From: JBGPQJ01 sp963709295
GTDB lineage: Bacteria > Chloroflexota > Anaerolineae > Anaerolineales > Villigracilaceae
DNA: 64,000 bases
Assembly: GCA_963709295.1 (NCBI GenBank)
Contig: CAVPVW010000008.1
Span: 62,001 to 126,000 of the forward strand
Direction: 5' to 3'
The notes below the pieces were generated by a model. The model did no database searches. It saw nothing but the letters and a program-made list of their open reading frames with translations, and was not told where the DNA came from. Positions 17,846 to 27,332 of this stretch are shown here, piece after piece. Numbering within the stretch: the first letter of the stretch is position 1; the number at the start of each line of letters is the position of its first letter. A program made the translations under genes and the position numbers.

Positions 17846-19312
17846 ATGGCGAACAGCATCACCCCTGCCCTGCAACCCATTGTCCCTGCCTTTCATCTGC
17901 AAATCTTGAACGATACCCAGCTGAAGGAGATGAAATCCGCCGTGCTCCAAATCCTGGAAGGGACCGGCGTGCACTGCCCTTCGGATTGGGCATTGAGGAT
18001 CTATGCCGAGCACGGGGCGGTCGTCGATTTCAAGAACCATGTGGTCAAAATTCCTCCTGAGATCGTGATCGAAAACATGTCTCATGCGCCGCGTTTTTAT
18101 ACAATGGGAGCGCGCCATCCGGACTTCGATCTGAAACTCGACGGGACCGCCACCTACCTCGCCACCGACGGCTGCGGCGTGGAGACGATTGACTTCACCA
18201 CACGGTTACGCCGCCCTTCCTGCAAAGACGACGTCGCCAAAATGGCACGGATGGCGGATTATCTCTCGTCAATCAGTTTCTACTGGCCCATCGTCAGCGC
18301 ACAGGATTACCCAAGAATCGCCCCGCTGCACGAACTGGAGGCTTCGTACAACAACACCGTCAAGCATGTCCAGAGCGAGACCATCATGGATGCAAAAATG
18401 GCGCGCTATGCCCTGGAGATGGCTCGAGTGATCGCCAAAGACGAACGCGATATGCGCGCCCGCCCGCCGTTGTCGCTGCTTGTGTGCTGCATCGCGCCGC
18501 TCGGCCTGGATCGTGATGGCATGGAATCGGCATTGACCCTGGCGGCAGCCGGTCAGCCGGTGGGCTTCATGTCCATGGCTAGCGCCGGTTCCACAGGTCC
18601 AGCCACGCTGGCGGGGACATTGGTCACTGGGGATGCCGAGATCGTCGCCGCAATGACGCTCATCCAGATGGCATATCCCGGTGCGCCGGTCTTCCACTCG
18701 ATGATGCCGGGCATCATGCATCCGCGCACAGGGGCTTTTCTCGGCACCACCTGGGAAGGGTCACTGCTCTACCCGATTGGCGTGGAACTGGCTCATGCCT
18801 GGGGCGTACCCAGTCTGGCAGGTGTGCTTGCCACGGATGGGCAAGTCCCGGGTTGGCAGGCGGGAGCGGAAGCGCCTTCGTCCTTGATGTTGTGCGCTCT
18901 GGTTGGAGCGGAAACTGGCAGCGGGTTGGGATTGCTCGAATCCTGCACGCTGCTCTATCCCGAAGAGCTCCTGCTGGATAGCGACATCTACCACCGGGTC
19001 CGGCTCGAAGCTGCCGGGCTGGATACCAGCCCCGATGCCCTGGCTTTGGATATCATCCGGGACGTTGGTCCGCGTGGATTTTTCCTGAAGCATCGTCATA
19101 CCCGCGATAACATGCGCAAGAGGAATTACTCCGAGTTGACCTGTCAACCGGCAAAAGACGGTGGGTACCGCGACCCTGTGGAGGTGGCTCAGGAAAAAGC
19201 AAGCTGGATACTGGAGAATCACCAGCCTGAGCCTCTCGAACATAACCAGCAAATGGAACTACGCCGCATCTTGGATTCCGCTGAAAAGGATTTCGAAATG
19301 GAATCAAAATAA
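17846..19312 (+). CDS. MttB-family amine methyltransferase, non-pyrrolysine (paralogue 2)
   Basis: 488 residues, start ATG with AAAGGAA upstream, 30 bases after paralogue 1. It shares long stretches with paralogue 1 (ATDGCGVETIDFTTRLRRP, KHVQSETIM, ESCTLLYPEELLLDSDIYH) and probably arose by tandem duplication. There is no in-frame amber. The region that differs most is around residues 290-340 (MMPGIMHPRTGAFLG versus MMQAWADPSSGNYVS), likely lining the substrate pocket, so a different amine substrate is possible. This is inference from position only. Confidence 0.92.
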   Translation: MANSITPALQPIVPAFHLQILNDTQLKEMKSAVLQILEGTGVHCPSDWALRIYAEHGAVVDFKNHVVKIPPEIVIENMSHAPRFYTMGARHPDFDLKLDGTATYLATDGCGVETIDFTTRLRRPSCKDDVAKMARMADYLSSISFYWPIVSAQDYPRIAPLHELEASYNNTVKHVQSETIMDAKMARYALEMARVIAKDERDMRARPPLSLLVCCIAPLGLDRDGMESALTLAAAGQPVGFMSMASAGSTGPATLAGTLVTGDAEIVAAMTLIQMAYPGAPVFHSMMPGIMHPRTGAFLGTTWEGSLLYPIGVELAHAWGVPSLAGVLATDGQVPGWQAGAEAPSSLMLCALVGAETGSGLGLLESCTLLYPEELLLDSDIYHRVRLEAAGLDTSPDALALDIIRDVGPRGFFLKHRHTRDNMRKRNYSELTCQPAKDGGYRDPVEVAQEKASWILENHQPEPLEHNQQMELRRILDSAEKDFEMESK

Positions 19313-19343
19313 TCCCGTTTACTTCTAAAATGGACAATGATCT

Positions 19344-20789
19344 ATGAGAGCACAAATACAGGTACTATCGGCTGAGGAATGCACGCAAGTCCATGAACGC
19401 AGCTTGAAGTTGCTCGCCAAGACGGGTGTGAAGGTCATGTCCGATCGCGGGCGCAAGATCCTCGAGGAAGCAGGGGCGGAAATCGACAAGGAGAATCAGA
19501 TCGTGAAGTTCCCCCGTTCGCTGGTGGAGGAATCCCTCAAACTGGCGCCGCGTAATTTCAAGCTGGGCGGCCGCCGGCAGGATTGGGATCTGGATATGAA
19601 CATCGGTGAGTGTTCCCTGCTGGCGGATGGCAGTGCGGTCTCTGTGCTTGATTGGGAAACCGGTGAAATCCGCCCCGGCACCTTTGACGACTGGGTGGAT
19701 GCAACCCACCTGGTCGATGCCATGGACGAAATTGGGGTTTACTGGAATGTGGTCGAAGGAGGTTATTCCGGAGATTCGGATGCCGAGTTTGTTTCCTACT
19801 ATCGGAATGTGTTCAAGAACTGCTCCAAGCATATTCAGGATTCGGTGGATGGACCCGGGAAAGCCCGCTTGCTGCTGGAGATTTTGGAAATCGTTTTTGG
19901 CGGCAAAGATGCAGTGCGAGTTAAACATCCTTTCTCATATCTCTTATGTCCCATGTCGCCGTTGGTGATTGATGACACGTACACCAACGCCTATCTGGAG
20001 ACCATCGGCTGGGATATACCGGTTGCCATCATGCCGATGCCGTTGATGGGTGCAACCGCCCCGGCCAGCATCATTTCCACTGTTCTCCTGGCTAATGTCG
20101 AGTTCCTTGCCATGCTCTGTCTGGTGCAGGCCGCAGCACCGGGGACGGGTGTCATCTATGCGCCTGTATCGCAAAGTATCGAACCGCATACCTGGCGCTA
20201 TACCGGTGGGGCGATCGAGAATTCCCTGTTTGGGGCGGCGACCACCGCCATGGGCCGTTTTTATCAATTTCCTGTGGAGGCGGCTACCGGCGGGACCGAC
20301 CAGTACTATCCCGGTGCCCAATCCGGTTATGAACGCGCCATCAACTGGAGCCTGCCTACAATCGCCTGGCCGGATATCCTGGTCGGACCCGGATTACTGG
20401 GAGGCTCCACCATTCTGTGCCTTGAGCAAATGGTCATGGATGTGGAGATATTCCGGCGCTATTCAAGACTCTATGATGGCATCCACACTGCTGAAGACCG
20501 CTGGCTGGAAGAGGACATCCTAAGAGCCGGTCCGGGCGGCAATTTCCTGAACCATAAATCCACGCTCAAGGCATTACGGGATGGGAAATTCTACATCAGT
20601 CAAATGGGATTCCACGAAACCTACGAAAAATGGAAGTCCGCCGGGATGCCGGACATCGTTGACGAGATCCAGCAAATCACCCGTGATATTTTGAAAAAAC
20701 ATCAGCCGCTTCCGCTGGAATCCGGTACGGATCGCGCCCTGGAGCGGTTGGAGCGGCATGTCAGGGCATCTGAAAAAAAGAAAAAGTGA
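19344..20789 (+). CDS. MttB-family amine methyltransferase, non-pyrrolysine (paralogue 3)
   Basis: 481 residues, 31 bases after paralogue 2. More diverged: it begins MRAQIQVLSAEECTQVHERS and lacks the TDGCGVE motif, having LLADGSAVSVLDWETGE at that position. Family marks are KHIQDSVDG, MPMPLMGATAPASI, QAAAPGTGVIYAP and the C-terminal DILRAGPGGNFLNHKSTL. There is no in-frame amber. The end is Lys-rich (RHVRASEKKKK). The diverged core suggests a substrate unlike that of paralogues 1 and 2. Confidence 0.9.
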   Translation: MRAQIQVLSAEECTQVHERSLKLLAKTGVKVMSDRGRKILEEAGAEIDKENQIVKFPRSLVEESLKLAPRNFKLGGRRQDWDLDMNIGECSLLADGSAVSVLDWETGEIRPGTFDDWVDATHLVDAMDEIGVYWNVVEGGYSGDSDAEFVSYYRNVFKNCSKHIQDSVDGPGKARLLLEILEIVFGGKDAVRVKHPFSYLLCPMSPLVIDDTYTNAYLETIGWDIPVAIMPMPLMGATAPASIISTVLLANVEFLAMLCLVQAAAPGTGVIYAPVSQSIEPHTWRYTGGAIENSLFGAATTAMGRFYQFPVEAATGGTDQYYPGAQSGYERAINWSLPTIAWPDILVGPGLLGGSTILCLEQMVMDVEIFRRYSRLYDGIHTAEDRWLEEDILRAGPGGNFLNHKSTLKALRDGKFYISQMGFHETYEKWKSAGMPDIVDEIQQITRDILKKHQPLPLESGTDRALERLERHVRASEKKKK

Positions 20790-20796
20790 GGCGTTC

Positions 20797-22239
20797 ATGA
20801 AGTTCACCGGTCAGTTTCTATCAGATGTTGAGCAGTATCGCATTCACCAGGAATCTCTGCGAGTTCTTGCCGAGGTGGGGGTCAAATACCATGGTGAGAG
20901 ATCGTTGCCTTTACTTGAGAAACATGGCGCCAAGGTCGATTGGGACAAGAAGATCGCGCATATCCCAAAAGAACTTGTGGAGGAAACCCTGAAGATGACT
21001 CCCAAATCGTTTCTGTTGGGAGCCCGTAATCCGATCCACAATTATCCCTTGCCTTCACCGGTCACACGTTACTGTATTGATGGCACTGCAGCTTTTGTCC
21101 TCGACTTTGAGACCGGGCAGAAACGTTACGGAGTTTTAAGAGATATCGAGAACAGTTTGCGGATTTTTCAGCAAATGGACCTGGGCATAATGGCCTGGTC
21201 TCCCACCGTGGCTTCTGACAAACCGGCATGTTCACGTGCCCTGCACGAATTCTTTGGCATCATGAGATACTCCTCAAAGCATGGCGAGCACGAAGTCCAC
21301 AACTCTGCCCAGGTTCCCTATCTTATTGAAGGTTTGAAGGCTGTCATGGGCAGCGAGGACGAAATTAAGGCCCGTAAAGCCTACTCGATGATCTACTGTC
21401 CGGTCGCGCCGCTGATGCATGATGGTCCCATGCTGGATGCTTATCTTGAGTTGGGAAAATGGGATATCCCGGTCATGATCCTGCCTATGCCCGTCAACGG
21501 GACAACCGGGCCCGCCAGCCTGTTCTCGAACCTGGCACTTGCAAACGCCGAGGCGCTCTCATCCATTGTGATCTACCAGTTGGAGACTCCGGGACGCCCC
21601 ATGATTTACGGCAGCGCCACCGGCTCGGTGGATTTCCGCAACGGCGCTTATCTGGCCGGCACACCTGAAATGGGAATCCAGTCCGCGGCTTTTATCAAAA
21701 TGGGGCAGTATTATGGCTTTCCAAGTTCATCTGCCGGCTGCTCATCCGATGCAAAGGAAGTCGGAGCGGAGGCCATTCTTGATAAACTGATCACCACCAT
21801 CCCGCCGGTATGCGCAGGGGCTGATATCATCATCGGTACAGGAGAAATCGAAGGCGACCAGCTGCTCATCCTGGAGCAATTGGTGGTCGACAACGAAATG
21901 GGGCACATTTGCGAACGCCTGTATGCGGGTGTGGATGGCAGCGAGACGAAGGATTTATATGAGGATATCGTCAAAGTCGGTCCTGGCGGACATTTTCTGG
22001 GATCCCGCAACACCCGCCGGGCGGCACGCAGCGACGAGTTTTTCATGTCGAACCTGATCGATCGGCATCCTTATGAGTCCTGGCTGGAACTGGGCAAACC
22101 GAACATGTACCGGAATGCCCGGCAAAAAGTCGTTGAGATCCTCGACACCCCACAGGTGGATCCGTTACCCGAAAAGGTGCTCGCCCGCCTGGATGAGATC
22201 CTGCTCGCCGCTGACAAGGAACTCTCGGAGGATGAGTGA
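20797..22239 (+). CDS. MttB-family amine methyltransferase, non-pyrrolysine (paralogue 4)
   Basis: 480 residues. The frame is open from 20758 inside the previous gene, but ATG 20797, which begins MKFTGQFLSDVEQYRIHQES, lines up with the other paralogues and sits just after the paralogue 3 stop. It is closest by eye to paralogue 3 (YCIDGTAAFVLDFETGQ, PMPVNGTTGPASLFSN, KVGPGGHFLGSRNTRR). There is no in-frame amber. Last gene of the dpp-mttB unit, closed by the terminator at 22308-22345. Confidence 0.9.
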   Translation: MKFTGQFLSDVEQYRIHQESLRVLAEVGVKYHGERSLPLLEKHGAKVDWDKKIAHIPKELVEETLKMTPKSFLLGARNPIHNYPLPSPVTRYCIDGTAAFVLDFETGQKRYGVLRDIENSLRIFQQMDLGIMAWSPTVASDKPACSRALHEFFGIMRYSSKHGEHEVHNSAQVPYLIEGLKAVMGSEDEIKARKAYSMIYCPVAPLMHDGPMLDAYLELGKWDIPVMILPMPVNGTTGPASLFSNLALANAEALSSIVIYQLETPGRPMIYGSATGSVDFRNGAYLAGTPEMGIQSAAFIKMGQYYGFPSSSAGCSSDAKEVGAEAILDKLITTIPPVCAGADIIIGTGEIEGDQLLILEQLVVDNEMGHICERLYAGVDGSETKDLYEDIVKVGPGGHFLGSRNTRRAARSDEFFMSNLIDRHPYESWLELGKPNMYRNARQKVVEILDTPQVDPLPEKVLARLDEILLAADKELSEDE

Positions 22240-22307
22240 CCCTGAAATGAAAAACCATGCGGCGGTCACCGCACCTTGAGTGATTGACTAGGCGACCAAT
22301 AAATATC

Positions 22308-22345
22308 AACGGGAGTGGACATCCTGATCCACTCCCGTTTTTTTT
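22308..22345 (+). terminator. Intrinsic terminator of the dpp-mttB1-4 unit
   Basis: Stem AACGGGAGTGGA / TCCACTCCCGTT with an 8-base loop, followed by a run of eight or more T. It ends where the convergent acyltransferase gene stops and may serve both strands. Confidence 0.9.
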
Positions 22346-23246
22346 CACCATTGTTGTGCCATGTGTTCTGCAAGAAGAGCCCTGGCTCTCGCTTTGATTT
22401 TAGACATGGCCTCGCCTTTACCATGACCGAGTTCATCCAGAGTGACTGGCTGGGCGAAGGAAATATGCGGATTATATTTTTTGCGTCCGGGTCTCAGGAG
22501 CTGGGAGATGACCTGGCCGAATTCCGCCAGCCGCCGGCGTTCCAATCCCGGTTTGGCGATGCGAATTGACCTGCTCTTTGCCCAGCCCGAATCCAGCACG
22601 CCGCTGGTAATGGTCACGATCAATTTAGTCTCAGGCACTTTCTTCATGAACAACTCAAGACTGGATGACCAACCTTCCAATTTCCAGACTGGCGGCTTCT
22701 TCACCCCATACCTCCGGATCCGGGTCAATCAGACCGGTTGCAAAAATAACCAGGCAGCCTCCCCTCTCCAGAAGCCGGATGGTCTCGCGGACAGCATTGG
22801 TGCGTGTGTTTGAATCATTGGTGGCGAAATAGGCATGTTTGCTTGCATTTGGCATGAATTTCACGAGAGGGATGTCGCTGATGATGAACGTGGCATCCGG
22901 GCGTGGAATTTGCGAGACAATGGCCATTGAATCGTAAGCTCCGGGATGATTCGACGCCACGATGATCGGTCCGGTGGCCGGTATCGACTCTGCGCCGCGT
23001 GACTTGACCTCGTTCACAAAAGGCGGAAGGAAATTCCTGGCTGCGACCTGGGTCCCGTACTTGCCGAGATCCTGATCGATCGGCACAAGCATGACCGCCA
23101 GACGCCTGGCAATCGGCCTGACGATCCATCCAAAATTCCTGCAGGCAAAACCCGTCTTTGAAAATCCCAGGGCATTAAAGACTTCCTCCACAAGACGCGT
23201 GGTCATCACATTGACGTCGGCAGTTTCAGGTGTCGGGTATTGTCAT
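22345..23246 (-). CDS. 1-acyl-glycerol-phosphate acyltransferase-like protein, copy A (two frameshifts)
   Basis: PlsC-type acyltransferase that would transfer a fatty acyl group in phospholipid or related lipid synthesis. The catalytic HxxxxD box is seen in ASNHPGAYDSMAI, and the downstream GCLVIFATGLIDPDPE replaces the usual FPEG block. Two frame changes are needed: near 23228, where MTIPDT joins ETADVNVMTTRLVEEVF, and near 22700, within GEEAASLEGWSSSL. With them the protein is about 300 residues and matches copy B along its length. Function in this locus is unclear; the two copies split the methyltransferase cluster. Confidence 0.75.
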
Positions 23247-23389
23247 TAACAACTCCGTGTTTTGTGGGGCCTTTGATAATTAAAGAGAAGCCACTGGTGC
23301 AAGCCACTATGCTCTGTCATGCATGAGAGATAAAGATGGTTACCCGGCAGTCTGCATGATGCTCATGGAGTAGAGTTTTGACTCTGCAA

Positions 23390-24243
23390 TCATGTCCTCA
23401 GTGGTTCGCCTTTACCATCGTCGAGTTCATCCATCGTAACAGGTGGGGCAAAGGAGATATGCGGCGTATACAAGTTTTTTACCTGGGCGCAGGAGCTGCG
23501 AGATGACCTGCCCGAATTCTGCCAGGCGACTGACGATCGATCCCCGGCTTGACGATATGAGTCAACCGGCTCTCCGCCCATCCCGGATCGAGCACGCCGC
23601 TGGTAATCGTCACAATCAGTTTGGTTTCCGGCACTTTTTTCATAGAACATCTCCAGGCTGGGCGACCAGTGTTCGAGATGCTGGCTGGCTTCGGCTTCGC
23701 CCCACACTTCCGGGTCGGGGTCGATCAAGCCTGTGGCAAAGATCACCAGGCAGCCTCCCTGCTCCAGGTGGCGTAGACTGGCGCGCAAGGCATTCATCCG
23801 ACTGGAAGGCTCGCTGGTCGCATAAAGAACGCGTTCACGCGCATTCGGCATGTACTTGAAAAACGGGATGTCGCTGATGATGATTTTAACGTCAGGTCTG
23901 GGGATCCTGGAAATGATGGCAAAGGAATCATACGCGCCAGGGTGATTCGACGCCACAACCACCGGACCGGAAGTTGGGATATTTTCCATTCCGCGGGCTT
24001 TGACTTCCTTCACAAAGTATGGGATGAAATCTCCGGCAAGCCACCTGGGTCCCGTACTTCCCAAGGTCTTGATCGAACGGAACAAACATATCCGCCAAAC
24101 GTTTCGCGATCGGCCTGAAGCATCCAGCCAAAATGACGGCAGGCAAATCCGGTCTTCGATAATCCCACCGCAAAGAAGACCTCCTCCACGAGACGGGTGG
24201 TCACCATTTCAACGTTAGCGATTTCGGCTTCTGGAGTTGCCAT
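23390..24243 (-). pseudogene. Acyltransferase copy B, tandem duplicate with several frame breaks
   Basis: Same family as copy A, with HxxxxD in ASNHPGAYDSFAI and the N terminus MATPEAEIANVEMVTTRLVEE. The frame changes near 24130, 24045, 23640 and 23560, so no long open frame survives, although each piece still reads like copy A. The C-terminal end is lost early at GKGEPLRT. Either decayed after duplication or badly sequenced. The 143 bases between copies A and B (23247-23389) hold no recognisable element. Confidence 0.65.
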
Positions 24244-24320
24244 TGTTTTCTCTCCGATCTGAGATAATCATCGATATTATTTTAGCTCGAAATTAATGAT
24301 TAATGTCAGTTGCGCAAACA

Positions 24321-24344
24321 TTATATATTATATATAATATATAA
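24321..24344. promoter_or_regulatory. Perfect 24-base AT palindrome upstream of the GntR gene
   Basis: TTATATATTATA followed by its exact reverse complement TATAATATATAA. It lies 30 bases before the gntR ATG and also upstream of copy B of the acyltransferase on the other strand. GntR-family regulators bind short palindromes near their own promoters, so this is the best candidate operator for self-control and for the mttC unit. Confidence 0.6.
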
Positions 24345-24373
24345 AGTTCTCCCGAAATTATTCGATAAACCCA

Positions 24374-25114
24374 ATGGAAACTCAAAACAACGAGACGGTC
24401 CAGCGCAAAACGCTGAAAGATGAAATATTCGATGTGCTGAATAAGCGCATCATCGCCGGGAAGTATTCCCCGGGTGAATGGCTGCGTCAGGAGGAGATCG
24501 CCTCACAGCTGGGTGTGAGCCAAACTCCCGTTCGCGAAGCGCTCGACCTGTTGGTGTCGGCCGGCCTGGCAGAACGAGTCCCCTACACCGGGGTGCGCGT
24601 GGCACAGCTCTCCACGGACGATATCATCAATTCGTACGGAATGCGCCTGATGTTGGAGACCGCGGCCACAAGGTGGGCAGCAACACTGATTCAAAAGGAT
24701 CAAGTGGACGGGTTAAATCGCATCCTGGACGAGATGAAAAGTCATGAGTCCCTAAACGATATGTCCACCCAACGGCAGCTCAGCCGCGACTTTCACCTGT
24801 CCATTGTAAATGCCAGTGGAAACGCGCTCATGGTCAGGGTGTATCAGGTGGTGGCCAACGCCTTCCCGGACTGGATGATGTACGAGGTGATGTACCGGCG
24901 TCCGGAGCTTCTGGAGGAAAGCCTGGCTCAGGAATACGCCGAACACCGGGCCGTCGTTGACGCCCTCGCGGCCAGAAAGCCCGAACTGGCTGCTCAAAAA
25001 GCCATGGAGCATGTACTTCACCTCGGGCGCGATCTGGAATCACTGCTCCAGATTCCAGGCGAATTGATCAGGGAAAAGGAACGCCAGGCGCTGGCGTTCA
25101 TCAAATCATCGTAA
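24374..25114 (+). CDS. GntR-family transcriptional regulator, FadR/FCD subfamily
   Basis: 246-residue DNA-binding regulator. The winged helix at residues 10-75 shows GEWLRQEEIASQLGVSQTPV and REALDLLVSAGLAERVPYTG; the C-terminal FCD ligand domain has MLETAATRWAA, RDFHLSIVNAS and EYAEHRAVVDALAAR, with the Asp/His pattern that binds a metal and a small acid. It heads the mttC-mttB5-mttB6-peptidase-mttB7-M20-mtgA series, so it is the likely local regulator and may sense a substrate or product of the demethylation pathway. The start is fixed by the alignment of the winged helix. Confidence 0.9.
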   Translation: METQNNETVQRKTLKDEIFDVLNKRIIAGKYSPGEWLRQEEIASQLGVSQTPVREALDLLVSAGLAERVPYTGVRVAQLSTDDIINSYGMRLMLETAATRWAATLIQKDQVDGLNRILDEMKSHESLNDMSTQRQLSRDFHLSIVNASGNALMVRVYQVVANAFPDWMMYEVMYRRPELLEESLAQEYAEHRAVVDALAARKPELAAQKAMEHVLHLGRDLESLLQIPGELIREKERQALAFIKSS

Positions 25115-25148
25115 ATTAAGACATTGTTGAAATTCAAAGGAGGAAAAC

Positions 25149-25799
25149 ATGAGCAAGGAAGATCTATTCAAGAAAATGGCGCAAAGCATTGTCGACGGCG
25201 ATGCTGAAGTTGCCGAAGCCCTCGCCAAGGAATCCATCGCTGAAGGAATCGATCCGCTGGAAGCCATCACTGACGGTTACGTTGTTGGCGTGAATCAGGT
25301 GGGCGATTCCTTCTCCTGCGGCATGGCTTTTTTGCCTGAACTGGTGATGGCCGGCGAGGCGATGAAATTGGCCGTGGCCACGCTCGAGCCCGAGATGCAG
25401 AAGCGCGGTTCAGAGCGCAAGATGCTGGGCAAGGTTGTGATCGCCACCGTGGAAGGCGACATCCATGAGATCGGCAAGTCGCTGGTGGCGACCATGCTGG
25501 GCGCATCGGGTTTCCAGATCTATGACCTGGGCGTGGACGTACCCTCCGAGAAGATCATCGGCAAGGCGCTGGAAGTAAATGCGGACATCATCTGCATGAG
25601 CGCCCTGCTCACCACCACCATGGTCCGGCAGAAGGAAGTGATCGAGGAGCTGGACAAGGAAGGCTTGCATGGCAAAATCAAGGTCATGGTGGGTGGCGCT
25701 CCGATCACCAAGGATTGGGTCAATTCCATTAACGCGGACGGCTACTCAGAAGATGCCATCGGCGCAGTGAACGTTGCCAAAAAGGTTATGGGAATCTAA
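25149..25799 (+). CDS. Corrinoid protein for amine methyl transfer (MttC/MtgC type)
   Basis: Cobalamin-binding methyl carrier, 216 residues; start ATG with AAAGGAGG upstream. The N-terminal helical cap has residues such as FLPELVMAGEAMK. The B12-binding domain has VEGDIHEIGKS, in which His106 of DxHxxG is the lower cobalt ligand, then the conserved SALLTTTM and VMVGGAPI. It is the only corrinoid protein in the window, so it should serve as the shared acceptor for several of the seven mttB products and as the donor for the methyltetrahydrofolate methyltransferase at the end of this unit. Confidence 0.95.
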   Translation: MSKEDLFKKMAQSIVDGDAEVAEALAKESIAEGIDPLEAITDGYVVGVNQVGDSFSCGMAFLPELVMAGEAMKLAVATLEPEMQKRGSERKMLGKVVIATVEGDIHEIGKSLVATMLGASGFQIYDLGVDVPSEKIIGKALEVNADIICMSALLTTTMVRQKEVIEELDKEGLHGKIKVMVGGAPITKDWVNSINADGYSEDAIGAVNVAKKVMGI

Positions 25800-25823
25800 C
25801 GCACTTGACTCAGGAGGTCATCC

Positions 25824-27269
25824 GTGACCAAGAAGATAAAATCCATCACCAACCCCAAGCTCAAGCTTGAGGTTCTGACTCCCGCCGAGATTAAACAAAT
25901 CCACGATGCCACGCTGTGGATCATTGAAAAAGTCGGTGTGCGATTCCCTTCCGAAAACGCACTGAAAATCTGGCTGGCCTGCGGCGCTGAAATTGACTGG
26001 GACCGCAAGATCGTCCGCGCCAAAGGTGAACTCATCGAGAAGGCGCTTAAGACCTGCCCGCCAGGCTACACCCTTTCGGCCCGCGACCCGCAGCAGGATC
26101 TGCCCCTCGACGGCAATCACGTATTCGTCGGCACGGATGGCTGCGGCGTGGAAGTGCTGGACATCGAAACAGGCATCCGCCGCGTCTCACGCCTTTCAGA
26201 CGTGCGCGATGTGGCCCGCATCGCAGACGCCACCGAGGAAGTCGGCTTTCACTGGGTGCCGGTCTCAGCCCAGGACAAACCGCCTGAAACCCGCGGGCTG
26301 CATGAGATCAAGACCATCTGGGAAAATTCCACCAAGCATGTGCAGACCGAATCCATTTATAACGAACGCGAAGCACGGGCAGCGATCGAAATGGCAGCAC
26401 TCATCGTCGGGGGTAAGGATAAGCTGCGCGAACGCCCCGTCCTTTCGCTCATGCAGTGCTCTGCTCCGCCCCTGGGACACGATGGCGGCAGTCTGGATGC
26501 TGCCCTGGTGGCCGCTGAGCATGGCATCCCCACTGGATTCATGACGATGGCAGCCAATCTGACGACCGGTCCCGCCACCCTTGCCGGCAACCTTGCCTTA
26601 GGCAACGCGGAGGTCATCGCAGCTACCGCCCTGCTGCAGCTGGCACACCCCGGCGCGCCTGTGTTTTATGCGGCCGCCCAGACCGCCTCCGATCCGCGTT
26701 CCGGCGCTTACACCGGCGGCGGACCCGAGGATTTCCTCTACGGTGCGGCAGGCAATGTTCTGTCTGATTTTTATAACATCCCGCTTTCGATGGGATCCTT
26801 CGCCACCGGCGCCAAGCAACCCAACTGGCAGGCAGGACTCGAGAACAGCCTGTCCACCTTCATGGCCAGCATCGTCATGTCCGACATGATGCTGGGGGTC
26901 GGGTTCCTGCACGGCAGCCGCATCTGGTCCTTTGCCGAGATGATGATGGACTGCGAAATCTTCTCAATCATTCATAAGACCATGCAAGGCATCGTGGTTA
27001 ACGAAGAGACACTCGCCCTCGACACCATCGCCGCAGTCGGCCCGGGAGGAAATTTCCTCTCACAGAAACATACCCGCGCCCACATGCGCGACCTGTTCCT
27101 GCCGGAGTTCATGGACCGGCGCCCCTACAACGAATGGGAAGCCAAGAAGGACAATGCCTCCGATTGGGCACTCGCGAAAGCCCGCAAGATCCTGGCCGAG
27201 CACCAGCCCGATCCGCTGGACGAAAAAGTCAGCCTCGAAATGGGAAAGATCATCGCCAGCCTCGAGTAG
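25824..27269 (+). CDS. MttB-family amine methyltransferase, non-pyrrolysine (paralogue 5)
   Basis: 481 residues; starts with GTG 25824 after an AGGAGG site, 25 bases behind mttC, so it is the most likely direct partner of that corrinoid protein. Related to paralogues 1 and 2 by VGTDGCGVEVLDIETGIRR, KHVQTESIY and VSAQDKPPETRGLHEI, and ends DPLDEKVSLEMGKIIASLE. There is no in-frame amber. All family blocks are in order, with nothing missing. Confidence 0.93.
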   Translation: MTKKIKSITNPKLKLEVLTPAEIKQIHDATLWIIEKVGVRFPSENALKIWLACGAEIDWDRKIVRAKGELIEKALKTCPPGYTLSARDPQQDLPLDGNHVFVGTDGCGVEVLDIETGIRRVSRLSDVRDVARIADATEEVGFHWVPVSAQDKPPETRGLHEIKTIWENSTKHVQTESIYNEREARAAIEMAALIVGGKDKLRERPVLSLMQCSAPPLGHDGGSLDAALVAAEHGIPTGFMTMAANLTTGPATLAGNLALGNAEVIAATALLQLAHPGAPVFYAAAQTASDPRSGAYTGGGPEDFLYGAAGNVLSDFYNIPLSMGSFATGAKQPNWQAGLENSLSTFMASIVMSDMMLGVGFLHGSRIWSFAEMMMDCEIFSIIHKTMQGIVVNEETLALDTIAAVGPGGNFLSQKHTRAHMRDLFLPEFMDRRPYNEWEAKKDNASDWALAKARKILAEHQPDPLDEKVSLEMGKIIASLE

Positions 27270-27332
27270 CTTTCATTTTGAATATTTCTTTGCGGCCGGG
27301 GGTTTCTCCTGCCGCCACCTGAAAGGATTGCC

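Noticed and set aside
16934..18118. Minus-strand open frame across paralogues 1 and 2
   Set aside because: Antisense shadow spanning two real genes, with low-complexity His/Arg-rich translation.
24300..24345. Replication origin-like AT-rich site
   Set aside because: The AT tract is a single perfect palindrome without DnaA-box clusters, so an operator is the simpler reading.
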